A stretch of 64,000 nucleotides of DNA from assembly GCA_963842775.1 (NCBI GenBank), contig CAWJHQ010000011.1:372001-436000 (forward strand), in the 5' to 3' direction. Within the stretch, counting starts at the first letter, position 1, and each line of letters starts with the position of its first letter. This DNA comes from R-RK-3 sp963842775. Its GTDB lineage: Bacteria; Pseudomonadota; Alphaproteobacteria; Rhizobiales; Rhodomicrobiaceae. This document shows, one piece after another, positions 29,353-36,853 of the stretch. The notes beneath the pieces are model-generated. The model made no database searches. It was not told the origin of the DNA and saw only the letters and a list, made by a program, of their open reading frames with translations. The position numbers and the translations under genes were made by a program.

Positions 29353-29383
29353 TCATCCCCCGCGCGAACGGGGATGACGGTGC
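29353..29383 (+). repeat. Inverted repeat between rpsB and tsf
   Basis: GTCATCCCC-cgcgcgaac-GGGGATGAC is a 9-bp perfect stem with a 9-base loop. This is the widespread proteobacterial GTCATCCCC palindrome. It may attenuate or stabilise the rpsB-tsf message. There is no T-run. Confidence 0.65.
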
Positions 29384-29432
29384 GAATGTCGATAGGTCCC
29401 GCGAGACGCACTCACGCTTTGAAGAGGCGGAT

Positions 29433-30356
29433 ATGGCAGCGATTACGGCACAGATGGTAAAAGACCTGCGCGAGAAAACCGGCGCGGGCATGATGGACTG
29501 CAAGGCGGCGCTCACCGAGACGGGTGGCGACATGGAAGCGGCGATCGACTGGCTGCGCGCCAAGGGCTTGTCCAGGGCCGCGAAGAAGGCGGACCGGGTC
29601 GCGGCGGAAGGGCTGATCGCGGTTGCGCTGTCGCCCAAGGCCGGCGCCGTGGTGGAGGTGAATTCGGAAACCGATTTCGTCGCCCGCAACGAGGTCTTCC
29701 AGGGCATGGTCAAGGAAATCGCGGCGCTTGCGGCTAAGGCCGGCGGCGACGTGAAGAAGCTGGGCGCGGCGAAAACATCCAGCGGCAAGGCGGTCACCGA
29801 TCATATTACGGAGATGGTCGGCAAGATCGGCGAGAATATGAGCCTGCGCCGCACCGCCATGCTGAAGGTCAAGGACGGCGTCGTCGCCAGCTATGTGCAC
29901 AATTCCGTGGCGCCGGATCTCGGCAAGATCGGCGTGCTTGTGGCGCTGGAATCCACCGCCGACAAGGCCAAGCTCGCCGAACTCGGCAAGCAGATCGCCA
30001 TGCATGTCGCGGCGGCGAGCCCCCTGGCGCTGACGGCCGAGGAGATCGACCCCGAAGTGGTCGAGCGCGAGCGCGCCATCTTCACCGAGCAGGCCAAGGA
30101 AAGCGGCAAGCCCGACAATGTCGTGCAGAAGATGGTGCAGGGCCGCGTCGAGAAGTTCTTCAAGGAATCGGTGCTGCTGAAGCAGGTCTTCGTGGTCGAT
30201 GCCGAGAAGACGGTCGAACAGGCCGTCGCGGCTGCCGAGAAGGCGGCGGGCAAGCCGATCAAGGTTGCCGGTTTCGTCCGCTACGCGCTCGGCGAAGGCA
30301 TCGCAAAGGCCGAAACGGACTTCGCCGCCGAAGTCGCTGCCGCCGCCGCGGGCTGA
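29433..30356 (+). CDS. tsf: Translation elongation factor Ts
   Basis: EF-Ts is the nucleotide exchange factor for EF-Tu. The N-terminal UBA-like domain and signature LREKTGAGMMDCKAALTETGGD (1.5 strands long, residues 13-34) are clear, followed by the Tu-contact TDFVARNEVF at about residue 80 and the core repeats. Its 307 residues are normal for alphaproteobacteria. It follows rpsB, the usual two-gene operon. The chosen ATG lies after GAGGCGGAT. Confidence 0.97.
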   Translation: MAAITAQMVKDLREKTGAGMMDCKAALTETGGDMEAAIDWLRAKGLSRAAKKADRVAAEGLIAVALSPKAGAVVEVNSETDFVARNEVFQGMVKEIAALAAKAGGDVKKLGAAKTSSGKAVTDHITEMVGKIGENMSLRRTAMLKVKDGVVASYVHNSVAPDLGKIGVLVALESTADKAKLAELGKQIAMHVAAASPLALTAEEIDPEVVERERAIFTEQAKESGKPDNVVQKMVQGRVEKFFKESVLLKQVFVVDAEKTVEQAVAAAEKAAGKPIKVAGFVRYALGEGIAKAETDFAAEVAAAAAG

Positions 30357-30413
30357 GCCGGCGGATATAAGGGAAAAAGGGATCTGCCGCCTTGCGCGGC
30401 GGGTCCGCTCGCG

Positions 30414-30518
30414 CTAGAGCATTTCCATCAAAGTGGGGACCGGTTTGCGCCCGCGAAAATGCGACCAAACAAAGAGATAGAGCCCCATTCCGATTCAATC
30501 GGAAGGGAAAGGCTCTAG
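30414..30518. repeat. RIME-like palindromic repeat, copy A (tsf-pyrH)
   Basis: This element of 105 bases is bounded by CTAGAGC (30414-30420) and GCTCTAG (30512-30518). It has the internal blocks AAAGTGGGGACCGGTTTGCG, GCGAAAATGCGACCAAA and GATTCAATCGGAA. This is the classic rhizobial intergenic mosaic. A close relative is at 42690-42802. Confidence 0.8.
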
Positions 30519-30633
30519 TGCACTGGCGCGCGAACTCAGTTGACGCAACAGCGCAGCAGCGTTTTGTCTTGCATCACATTTCCAAACCCTGGCGGGCCGC
30601 CTCCGTTTGATCGATGCACCAGGAGCTCTGAGC

Positions 30634-31365
30634 ATGGCCGATGACAGTCCCGCCGGTCCGCTCTATCGCAGAGCGCTGCTGAAGCTTTCGGGCGAGGCGC
30701 TGCTTGGTGAACAGCCCTATGGCATCGATCCGGACGCCGCGACCCGCTTTGCGCGCGAAATCCGGGCCGCATCGCTCGGCGGCACGCAAATGTGCGTCGT
30801 CGTCGGCGGCGGCAACATCTTTCGCGGCATGGCGGGCGTCGCCTCGGGCATGGACCGGGTCAAGGCCGACTATATCGGCATGCTGGCCACGGTGATGAAC
30901 GCCGTCGCGCTCGGCAATGCGCTCGACCGCGTCGGCTCGCCATGCGCCATCCACTCCGCGATCCCCGTCGAAGCCGTCGCCGGACCGTTCCAGCGCGACC
31001 GCGCCGTGCGCGACCTCGACGCCGGCCGCATCGTGATCTTCGCCGGCGGCACCGGCAATCCGTTCTTCACCACCGACACCACCGCCGCCCTGCGCGCCGC
31101 GGAAATGGGCTGCGACGTCATCCTGAAGGCGACGCAGGTGGACGGCATTTATTCCGCCGACCCGAAACTCGATCCCGACGCCGTCCGTTATGACCGGTTG
31201 ACGTATGACGAGGCGCTGGCGCGGAATTTGAAGGTGATGGACGGCGCGGCATTCGCCCTGGCGAGGGATTCGCGCATTCCGATCGTCGTATTTTCAATCG
31301 AGGCGCAAGGCAGTATTGAGCAGGTTCTGGCGGGCCGAATGGCCTCGACGCTGGTGACGGCCTAG
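30634..31365 (+). CDS. pyrH: UMP kinase
   Basis: PyrH phosphorylates UMP to UDP as a hexameric amino-acid-kinase-fold enzyme. Visible motifs are RRALLKLSGEALLG at the start, CVVVGGGNIFRG, DYIGMLATVMNAVAL, IFAGGTGNPFFTTDT and KATQVDGIYSADPK. The ATG at 30634 follows an AGGAGC site; the ORF's earlier ATG at 30607 adds nine residues that belong to the repeat-derived spacer. Its 243 residues are normal. Its stop codon lies at the edge of another RIME-like scrap starting CTAGAGCATGAT. Confidence 0.97.
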   Translation: MADDSPAGPLYRRALLKLSGEALLGEQPYGIDPDAATRFAREIRAASLGGTQMCVVVGGGNIFRGMAGVASGMDRVKADYIGMLATVMNAVALGNALDRVGSPCAIHSAIPVEAVAGPFQRDRAVRDLDAGRIVIFAGGTGNPFFTTDTTAALRAAEMGCDVILKATQVDGIYSADPKLDPDAVRYDRLTYDEALARNLKVMDGAAFALARDSRIPIVVFSIEAQGSIEQVLAGRMASTLVTA

Positions 31366-31420
31366 AGCATGATACGCCAGAATGGGAGCCGGTCCGAATT
31401 GCGTCGGAACGGATCCCGCT
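31362..31420. repeat. Partial RIME-like repeat at the pyrH stop
   Basis: CTAGAGCATGATACGCCAGA leads into AATGGGAGCCGGTCCGAATT and GTCGGAACGGATC, the start and middle of the same rhizobial repeat family. The pyrH stop (TAG) is provided by the element's first bases. Confidence 0.55.
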
Positions 31421-31533
31421 GCGGCTGGTCCGGCGCAACGCCGCGTGAGATGATATTGCGCCGCGCCGGGGGAGGCATTAACAGTTCGCAACGATTACGT
31501 CGTCAAAATCGCAAGACATAAGGACTTAACACG

Positions 31534-32097
31534 ATGGCGGACCAGAGCTTCGATCTGAAAGAAATCGAAAAGCGGATGCGAGGTGCCCTCGCTGTCCTGA
31601 AAACGGAATTCGGCGGATTGCGGACCGGCCGCGCCAGCGCCACCCTGCTCGATCCGATCATGGTGAATGCCTATGGTACCAAAATGCCCATCAACCAGGT
31701 CGCGACGGTCTCCGTCCCGGAGCCGCGCATGATCTCGGTGTCGGTATGGGACAAGGGCCTCGTCACCGCGACCGACAAGGCGATCCGCGAATCCGATCTC
31801 GGCCTCAACCCGATCGTCGACGGCACGACGCTGCGCCTGCCGATCCCGGAGATGAACCAGGAGCGGCGCACGAAACTGTCCAAGATCGCCAGCGGCTATG
31901 CCGAGCAGGCGCGCATCTCGGTGCGCAATGTCCGCCGCGATGGCATGGACCATCTGAAGCGCCTCGAAAAGGATCACGCGATGAGCGAAGATGAGCATCA
32001 TTCGCAGGCGGCAAAGGTTCAGCAGCTGACCGACAATATCATCAGGGAAATCGACAGCGCACTTTCCTCCAAGGAAAGTGAAATCATGCAGGTTTGA
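31534..32097 (+). CDS. frr: Ribosome recycling factor
   Basis: RRF splits post-termination ribosomes together with EF-G. The three-helix bundle sequence starts FDLKEIEKRMRGALAVLKTEFGGLRTGRASATLLDPI and has the conserved VSVPEPRMISVSVWD, ALNPIVDG-like LGLNPIVDGTTLRLPIP, and RRDGMDHLKRLEKDH. Its 187 residues are typical. It is in the standard order after pyrH; uppS follows about 105 bases later with a small palindrome (32115-32140) between. Confidence 0.97.
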   Translation: MADQSFDLKEIEKRMRGALAVLKTEFGGLRTGRASATLLDPIMVNAYGTKMPINQVATVSVPEPRMISVSVWDKGLVTATDKAIRESDLGLNPIVDGTTLRLPIPEMNQERRTKLSKIASGYAEQARISVRNVRRDGMDHLKRLEKDHAMSEDEHHSQAAKVQQLTDNIIREIDSALSSKESEIMQV

Positions 32098-32114
32098 GAG
32101 CTGAACTTCGCCCT

Positions 32115-32140
32115 GCGAAAGCGGTCTTTCCGGTTTTCGC
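32115..32140. repeat. Small palindrome between frr and uppS
   Basis: GCGAAAGCGG (32115-32124) and CCGGTTTTCGC (32130-32140) pair imperfectly around TCTTT. The CCGGTTTTCGC arm is a core unit of the RIME-like elements in this window. Confidence 0.5.
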
Positions 32141-32202
32141 AAAGACGATGCGCAATACTCAAGCCCGGCCAGTGCCAATTTCGGTAAATGCGTTGGAGTA
32201 AG

Positions 32203-32958
32203 ATGACGCCGCCAGAAAATGCGTTAGCGCCCGAAGCAGCGGGTCCCGTTCCGCGCCATGTGGCGATCATCATGGACGGCAATGGCCGCTGGGCGATGCA
32301 GCGCGGGCTGCCGCGCGCCGAGGGTCATCGCCGCGGCGTCGAAAGCGTGCGCGCCTGCGTCCGGGCGGCGATCGAGCTCGGCATCGGCCATCTGACGCTC
32401 TACACGTTCTCCTCGGAGAATTGGCGCCGGCCGCAGGATGAGGTCAGCGACCTCATGGGGCTGCTGAAGCTGTTCATCCGCCGCGACCTGGCCGAGCTGC
32501 ACAAGCAGAATGTGCGGATCAAGGTGATCGGCACCGAGGAGAATGTCGAGGGCGAGGTCATCAAGCTGATCCGCGACGCCGTGGAGATCACCCGCAACAA
32601 TACCGGCCTCAATCTGACGACCGCGTTCAATTACGGCTCGCGCGACGAAATCACGCGAGCGGCGCGCACGCTCGCCCTCAAGGCGGAACGCGGCGAAATC
32701 GTCCCCGCCGACATCACGGCCGATATGGTCGAGGCGCATCTGGATACGGCGGGCATGCCGGCGCCGGACCTCATGATCCGCACCGGGGGCGACCAGCGCA
32801 TCAGCAATTTCCTGCTCTGGCAATGCGCCTATACGGAATTCATGTTCTTCGACACCTACTGGCCGGATTTTTCCAAGGACATGCTGGCGAAAGCGGTTTC
32901 CGAATTCCAGACGCGCGAGCGCCGCTTCGGAGGACTCAGCGCCAAATGCAGCGCGTGA
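32203..32958 (+). CDS. uppS: Isoprenyl transferase (undecaprenyl diphosphate synthase)
   Basis: This cis-prenyltransferase makes undecaprenyl diphosphate, the lipid carrier for peptidoglycan and O-antigen. The catalytic motif HVAIIMDGNGRWA is near the N-terminus (Asp of MDGNGRW), then HRRGVESVR, TLYTFSSENWRRP, the FNYGSRDEI block and MIRTGGDQRISNFLLWQ, and the end has the FSKD helix. The ATG at 32203 has GGAG at 32195-32198; an alternative ATG at 32188 lacks a good site. The end overlaps cdsA by 13 bases, so translation is coupled. Confidence 0.96.
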   Translation: MTPPENALAPEAAGPVPRHVAIIMDGNGRWAMQRGLPRAEGHRRGVESVRACVRAAIELGIGHLTLYTFSSENWRRPQDEVSDLMGLLKLFIRRDLAELHKQNVRIKVIGTEENVEGEVIKLIRDAVEITRNNTGLNLTTAFNYGSRDEITRAARTLALKAERGEIVPADITADMVEAHLDTAGMPAPDLMIRTGGDQRISNFLLWQCAYTEFMFFDTYWPDFSKDMLAKAVSEFQTRERRFGGLSAKCSA

Positions 32959-33831
32959 CGGGCGGGCCGGCCCCATCGAATGGCGAGGGAGCCGGCGCGA
33001 AGCGCCCGCCAACGGAATTGTCGATGCGGGTCTATTCCGCCCTCATCCTTATTTCGATCGCGCTTTTTCTCACTCTGACGAGCGTCGAGAGCTTTGCCGT
33101 ACTGATAACCCTGTTCATCTCCGCCATGGCGTGGGAATGGGGACGGCTGGTGCGCGGCGAGGGCCTCGACACCGCTTTCGGCGTCCAGATCACGGCGACC
33201 GCCGTTGCCGCCCTGGCGACCGTGCAGGGCTGTCCGGGCTGCGCCCTGCTGGCGGTCGCCGCCGGCACGGTCGCGGTTTTCCTGATCCGCTCGGCGGAGT
33301 TGGAGCGCCCGCAGGCCTGGTGGTCGGCGGCGGGCGTGTATTATGCCGGCCTTCCGGCCGTGGCGCTGATCTGGATCAGGGGCGACCCGGCCTATGGCTG
33401 GCTGGCGATCCTCTATATCTTCATCATCGTCTGGACGACCGACAGCGCGGCCTATCTTTTCGGCCGCTGGATCGGCGGCCCGAAGCTGGCGCCGCGCATT
33501 TCGCCGAAGAAAACCTGGTCCGGCCTGATCGGCGGCGCGTCTGTCCGCAGGCCTTGCCGGGCTGGTCTTCGCCCTCATCGTCGACGGCGCATTCAGCCCG
33601 CAACTGGCGCTGCTGGCCATCGGGCTGGCGCTGATCTCGCAGCTCGGCGATCTCGGTAAATCGGCGATCAAGCGGATCTTCGGCATGAAGGACACCAGCG
33701 GCCTCATTCCCGGCCATGGCGGCGTTCTCGACCGGATCGATGGATTGCTGTTCGCGGCGCTCGCGGCAGGACTGCTCGCCTGGAGCCTTGACCCCGTCAA
33801 TCCGGGCCGCGCGTTATTACTCTGGCCATAG
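32946..33831 (+). CDS. cdsA: Phosphatidate cytidylyltransferase (frame break near 33541)
   Basis: CdsA makes CDP-diacylglycerol for phospholipids. Several membrane helices are visible (YSALILISIALFLTL, AVLITLFISAMAWEW, ALLAVAAGTVAVFLI, AILYIFIIVWTTDSAAYLFG). The first part ends with the family signature region SPKKTWSGLIGG. The frame then breaks at about 33538-33545, where a net gain of four bases (a TCTG-like duplication) separates GGAS from AGLAGLVF. It continues with the catalytic signature SQLGDLGKSAIKRIFGMKDTSGLIPGHGGVLDRIDG, which is intact. The corrected length is about 293 residues. The ATG at 32946 overlaps uppS; 33024 is an alternative. Confidence 0.93.
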
Positions 33832-33912
33832 GCTGCTTTAACGGCAATGATCAGCGTCGGGAAAATGAATGGCCTTGCCGGGCATGCGAGGCCACATAAT
33901 GAGGAAGTGCCC

Positions 33913-35088
33913 ATGAAGCCCCGCGCTGTAACGGTCCTGGGCGCGACAGGGTCCATCGGCCTGAGCACGCTCGATCTGATCGGCCGCACGCCGGAACGCT
34001 TCGACGTCGTCGCGCTTACGGCGGGATCGAATGCCCGGGAGCTGGCCGAGCTTGCGATCCGGCATCGCGCCAAACACGCCGCCATCGCCGATCCCGGCCA
34101 ATATGGTCTGCTGAAGGAGCTGCTCGCCGGGAGCGGCATCGAGGCCTCTGCCGGAGAAGAGGCGGTTTCGGACGCGGCGCGCTTGCCGGCGGACTGGATC
34201 ATGGCGGCGATCGTCGGCGCGGCCGGATTGAGGCCGACCTTCGCGGCGGCGGGGCAGGGCACCTGCGTCGCGCTGGCCAACAAGGAGTGCCTGGTCTCGG
34301 CCGGCGAGGTGTTTCTCGCCGCCGTCGAGAAAGCCGGCGCGCGGCTGCTGCCGGTGGATTCGGAACATTCCGCCGCATTCCAGGCGATCGATCCATCGCC
34401 GTCGCGCTGCATCGAGGCGATCACGCTGACGGCCTCGGGCGGGCCGTTTCGCGCCTGGGACGCCGAGCGCCTGAAGGCTGTGCGGCCCCACGAGGCGCTG
34501 AAGCACCCGAACTGGTCGATGGGGCCGAAAATCACCATCGATTCAGCCACCATGATGAATAAGGGGCTGGAGCTGATCGAGGCCTACCATCTGTTTCCGG
34601 TCGAGGCCGACCAGCTCCGCATCGTGGTGCACCCGCAATCGATCGTGCACTGCCTCGTGCATTATTGCGACGGCTCGGTGCTGGCGCAGCTGAGCTCTCC
34701 CGACATGCGCACGCCGATCGCCTACAGCCTGGCCTGGCCCGAGCGGATGCCGGCCCCGACGGCGCGGCTGGACCTGATCGGCCTTGGCCAGCTTACCTTC
34801 GAGGCTGCGGACGCGGTGCGCTTTCCGGCCCTGCGCATCGCCCGCGAGGCCCTGCGCGCCGGAGGGATCGCGCCGACCGTGCTGAACGCCGCGAATGAAA
34901 TTGCCGTTGAGCACTTCCTTGCCGAGCAAATCAGCTTTATGACTATACCCAAAGTGGTGGAGGCGGCGCTCGATGCGTCGGCTGCGGAGATCGGCATCAC
35001 GCGTGCCGTGACATTGGACGATGTGATGGAAGTCGACCGCGCAGCACGGCAACTGGCATTAAGACTTTGCGCCGAATATTCCCTCTGA
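33913..35088 (+). CDS. dxr: 1-deoxy-D-xylulose 5-phosphate reductoisomerase
   Basis: Dxr is the committed enzyme of the MEP isoprenoid pathway, turning DXP into MEP with NADPH. NADPH binding is at VTVLGATGSIGLSTLDLI (residues 6-23), then LANKECLVSAGE, the metal and substrate residues DSEHSAAFQAID, the flexible-loop LTASGGPFR, and PNWSMGPKITIDSATMMNKGLE. The chosen start is the ATG at 33913; the longer frame from 33847 adds 22 residues unlike the family. Its 391 residues are normal. It sits between cdsA and rseP as in other Rhizobiales. Confidence 0.97.
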   Translation: MKPRAVTVLGATGSIGLSTLDLIGRTPERFDVVALTAGSNARELAELAIRHRAKHAAIADPGQYGLLKELLAGSGIEASAGEEAVSDAARLPADWIMAAIVGAAGLRPTFAAAGQGTCVALANKECLVSAGEVFLAAVEKAGARLLPVDSEHSAAFQAIDPSPSRCIEAITLTASGGPFRAWDAERLKAVRPHEALKHPNWSMGPKITIDSATMMNKGLELIEAYHLFPVEADQLRIVVHPQSIVHCLVHYCDGSVLAQLSSPDMRTPIAYSLAWPERMPAPTARLDLIGLGQLTFEAADAVRFPALRIAREALRAGGIAPTVLNAANEIAVEHFLAEQISFMTIPKVVEAALDASAAEIGITRAVTLDDVMEVDRAARQLALRLCAEYSL

Positions 35089-35211
35089 ACGCCTTCCTGC
35101 TGGGATAAGCTCAGCGGATGGCCCGCGCGTTCCAGACGTGCTTGAATAGATTATGCCAGCCGACTTCGCCAACGATGGCAGCGGCTTCAGATCAACCGGA
35201 GTTGATGTCGC

Positions 35212-36642
35212 ATGAATATCCTAGCCGATACCGGCCTTTGGACCAATGCCTGGTACTATCTGTCGTGGGTAGTGCCGTTTCTGTTTGTTTTGGGCGTGGT
35301 GGTCTTCGTCCATGAGATGGGGCACTTCCTCGTCGCGCGCTATTTCGGCGTCACGGTGGAGACCTTTTCCATCGGCTTCGGGAAGGAGATCGGCGGGTTT
35401 TACGACCGCTATGGCACCAGATGGCGCCTTGCCTGGGTGCCGCTTGGCGGTTATGTGAAATTCAAGGGCGACGAGAACGCCGCCAGCGTTCCCAGCAAGG
35501 AAAGCCTCGAGGGGCTTTCGGAAGCCGAGCTGCAGGGGAATTTCCACGCCAAGCCGGTGGCGCAGCGCGCGGCCGTCGTCGTGGCCGGACCACTCGCCAA
35601 TTTCGTCCTGGCTATCGTCATCCTGACCGCCTGGTTCATCTTCATGGGCAAGCCCATCATCGAGCCCCGCGTATTCGCGGTCGAGGCGAACAGCGCGGCG
35701 GCCGAGGTCGGCTTCAAGCCGGGTGACCTCATCCTCGCGATCGACGGGACGACGATCCTGAGCTTCGACGATATGAATCGCATCGTGACACTCAACGCGG
35801 AGACGCCGCTCAGCATTGCAATCGACCGCAATGGCGAGCAGATGACCCTTGTTGCGACGCCGCGCCTGGTCAATCGCAGGGACCCGTTGGGCGGCGGTGA
35901 CGTGCAGGTGGGTCACCTCGGCCTCGGCAGGCCGATCATCGCGCCTCGTATCGGCACGGTTAGGCCGGACAGCGCCGCGGCCGAAGCGGGGATTCAGCCG
36001 GGCGACCTGATCCGCACGATCGACGGGGAAGTCATCCGGAGCTTCGAGGATGTTCAGCGCATCGTGTCGCAGAGTCCGGAGAAGCCGCTTCGGATTGCGA
36101 TCGACCGCAATGGCGAGCAGCTGACGCTCGCCGCAACGCCACGCCCAGTCGCCCGCAAGGACGAATCCGGCAAGGACGTCCAAGTGGGTCTGCTCGGCGT
36201 CAGTCCGCGCGAGGACACGGTTCCCATCAAATATTTCGGCCCGGTCGGCGCCTTCCAGCAGAGCTTGAGAGAGACCTATTTCTGGATGAAGCAGCCCTTG
36301 ATCTTCATTCAGAAACTGACCAGCGGGCAGGCCTCTGGCGATCAGGTGCGCGGCGTTGTCGGCATCGCGCAGCTTTCGCGCGAGGTGGCCGCGATCGGAT
36401 TCGTCGAATTGTTTCGCTGGATCGCGATCATTTCAATCAATATCGGCCTGCTTAACCTTTTCCCGATCCCCATGCTCGATGGCGGGCACCTGGTCTTCTA
36501 TGGCATAGAAGCCATACGTGGCCGCCCATTGAGCGAAAGGACCATGGAAATCGGTTTTAGAATTGGCTTCGCTCTTGTGATCATGTTAATGCTTTTTGCG
36601 ACGCGGAACGATGTGATTCATTTGATCCGCCAGATGGGATAA
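35212..36642 (+). CDS. rseP: Site-2 intramembrane protease RseP with a duplicated PDZ domain
   Basis: This inner-membrane zinc protease acts in regulated proteolysis of anti-sigma factors and signal-peptide remnants. HEMGH (residues 34-38) is in the first helix, and the third zinc ligand is in NLFPIPMLDGGH near residue 425. Two PDZ modules, about 154-239 and 247-331, are near copies of each other: both hold SAAAE, QPGDLI/KPGDLI, the identical IAIDRNGEQ, a TLxATPR strand and DVQVG. Most alphaproteobacterial RseP have one PDZ and about 375-400 residues; this one has 476. The following gene is bamA, the standard neighbour. Confidence 0.94.
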   Translation: MNILADTGLWTNAWYYLSWVVPFLFVLGVVVFVHEMGHFLVARYFGVTVETFSIGFGKEIGGFYDRYGTRWRLAWVPLGGYVKFKGDENAASVPSKESLEGLSEAELQGNFHAKPVAQRAAVVVAGPLANFVLAIVILTAWFIFMGKPIIEPRVFAVEANSAAAEVGFKPGDLILAIDGTTILSFDDMNRIVTLNAETPLSIAIDRNGEQMTLVATPRLVNRRDPLGGGDVQVGHLGLGRPIIAPRIGTVRPDSAAAEAGIQPGDLIRTIDGEVIRSFEDVQRIVSQSPEKPLRIAIDRNGEQLTLAATPRPVARKDESGKDVQVGLLGVSPREDTVPIKYFGPVGAFQQSLRETYFWMKQPLIFIQKLTSGQASGDQVRGVVGIAQLSREVAAIGFVELFRWIAIISINIGLLNLFPIPMLDGGHLVFYGIEAIRGRPLSERTMEIGFRIGFALVIMLMLFATRNDVIHLIRQMG

Positions 36643-36715
36643 AGGGTGAGTAGTCAAGGCCTTAATGGTGACGGGCAGGGCTCTCGCTTAGGGAATTGCT
36701 AACAGAGCTGACGGA

Positions 36716-36806
36716 GTGGCCGGGGGGCCACATCCGTTGAGGATCTTGAGGTCTGGTGGCCAGAGCCACGTTGCAGACACAAACCGGTGGCTTGTAAGGT
36801 TTGTGT
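36716..36806 (+). other. Three tandem hairpins in the bamA leader
   Basis: GTGGCC-gggg-GGCCAC (36716-36731), TCTGG-tgg-CCAGA (about 36752-36764) and ACACAAACC-n12-GGTTTGTGT (36777-36785 with 36798-36806) are successive inverted repeats between rseP and bamA. None is followed by a T-run, so they are more likely structured 5' UTR or rseP 3' processing signals than terminators. Confidence 0.5.
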
Positions 36807-36853
36807 TTGCTGGGATCTCGGGGGACCGGCGTAACGGGGGCAAGATATATCCA

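Noticed and set aside
28198..29460. rpsB read through to 29460, overlapping tsf
   Set aside because: Residues after 29285 come from a palindromic spacer and the tsf leader and look unlike protein; a one-base loss near 29250 gives a normal Ala/Glu-rich end.
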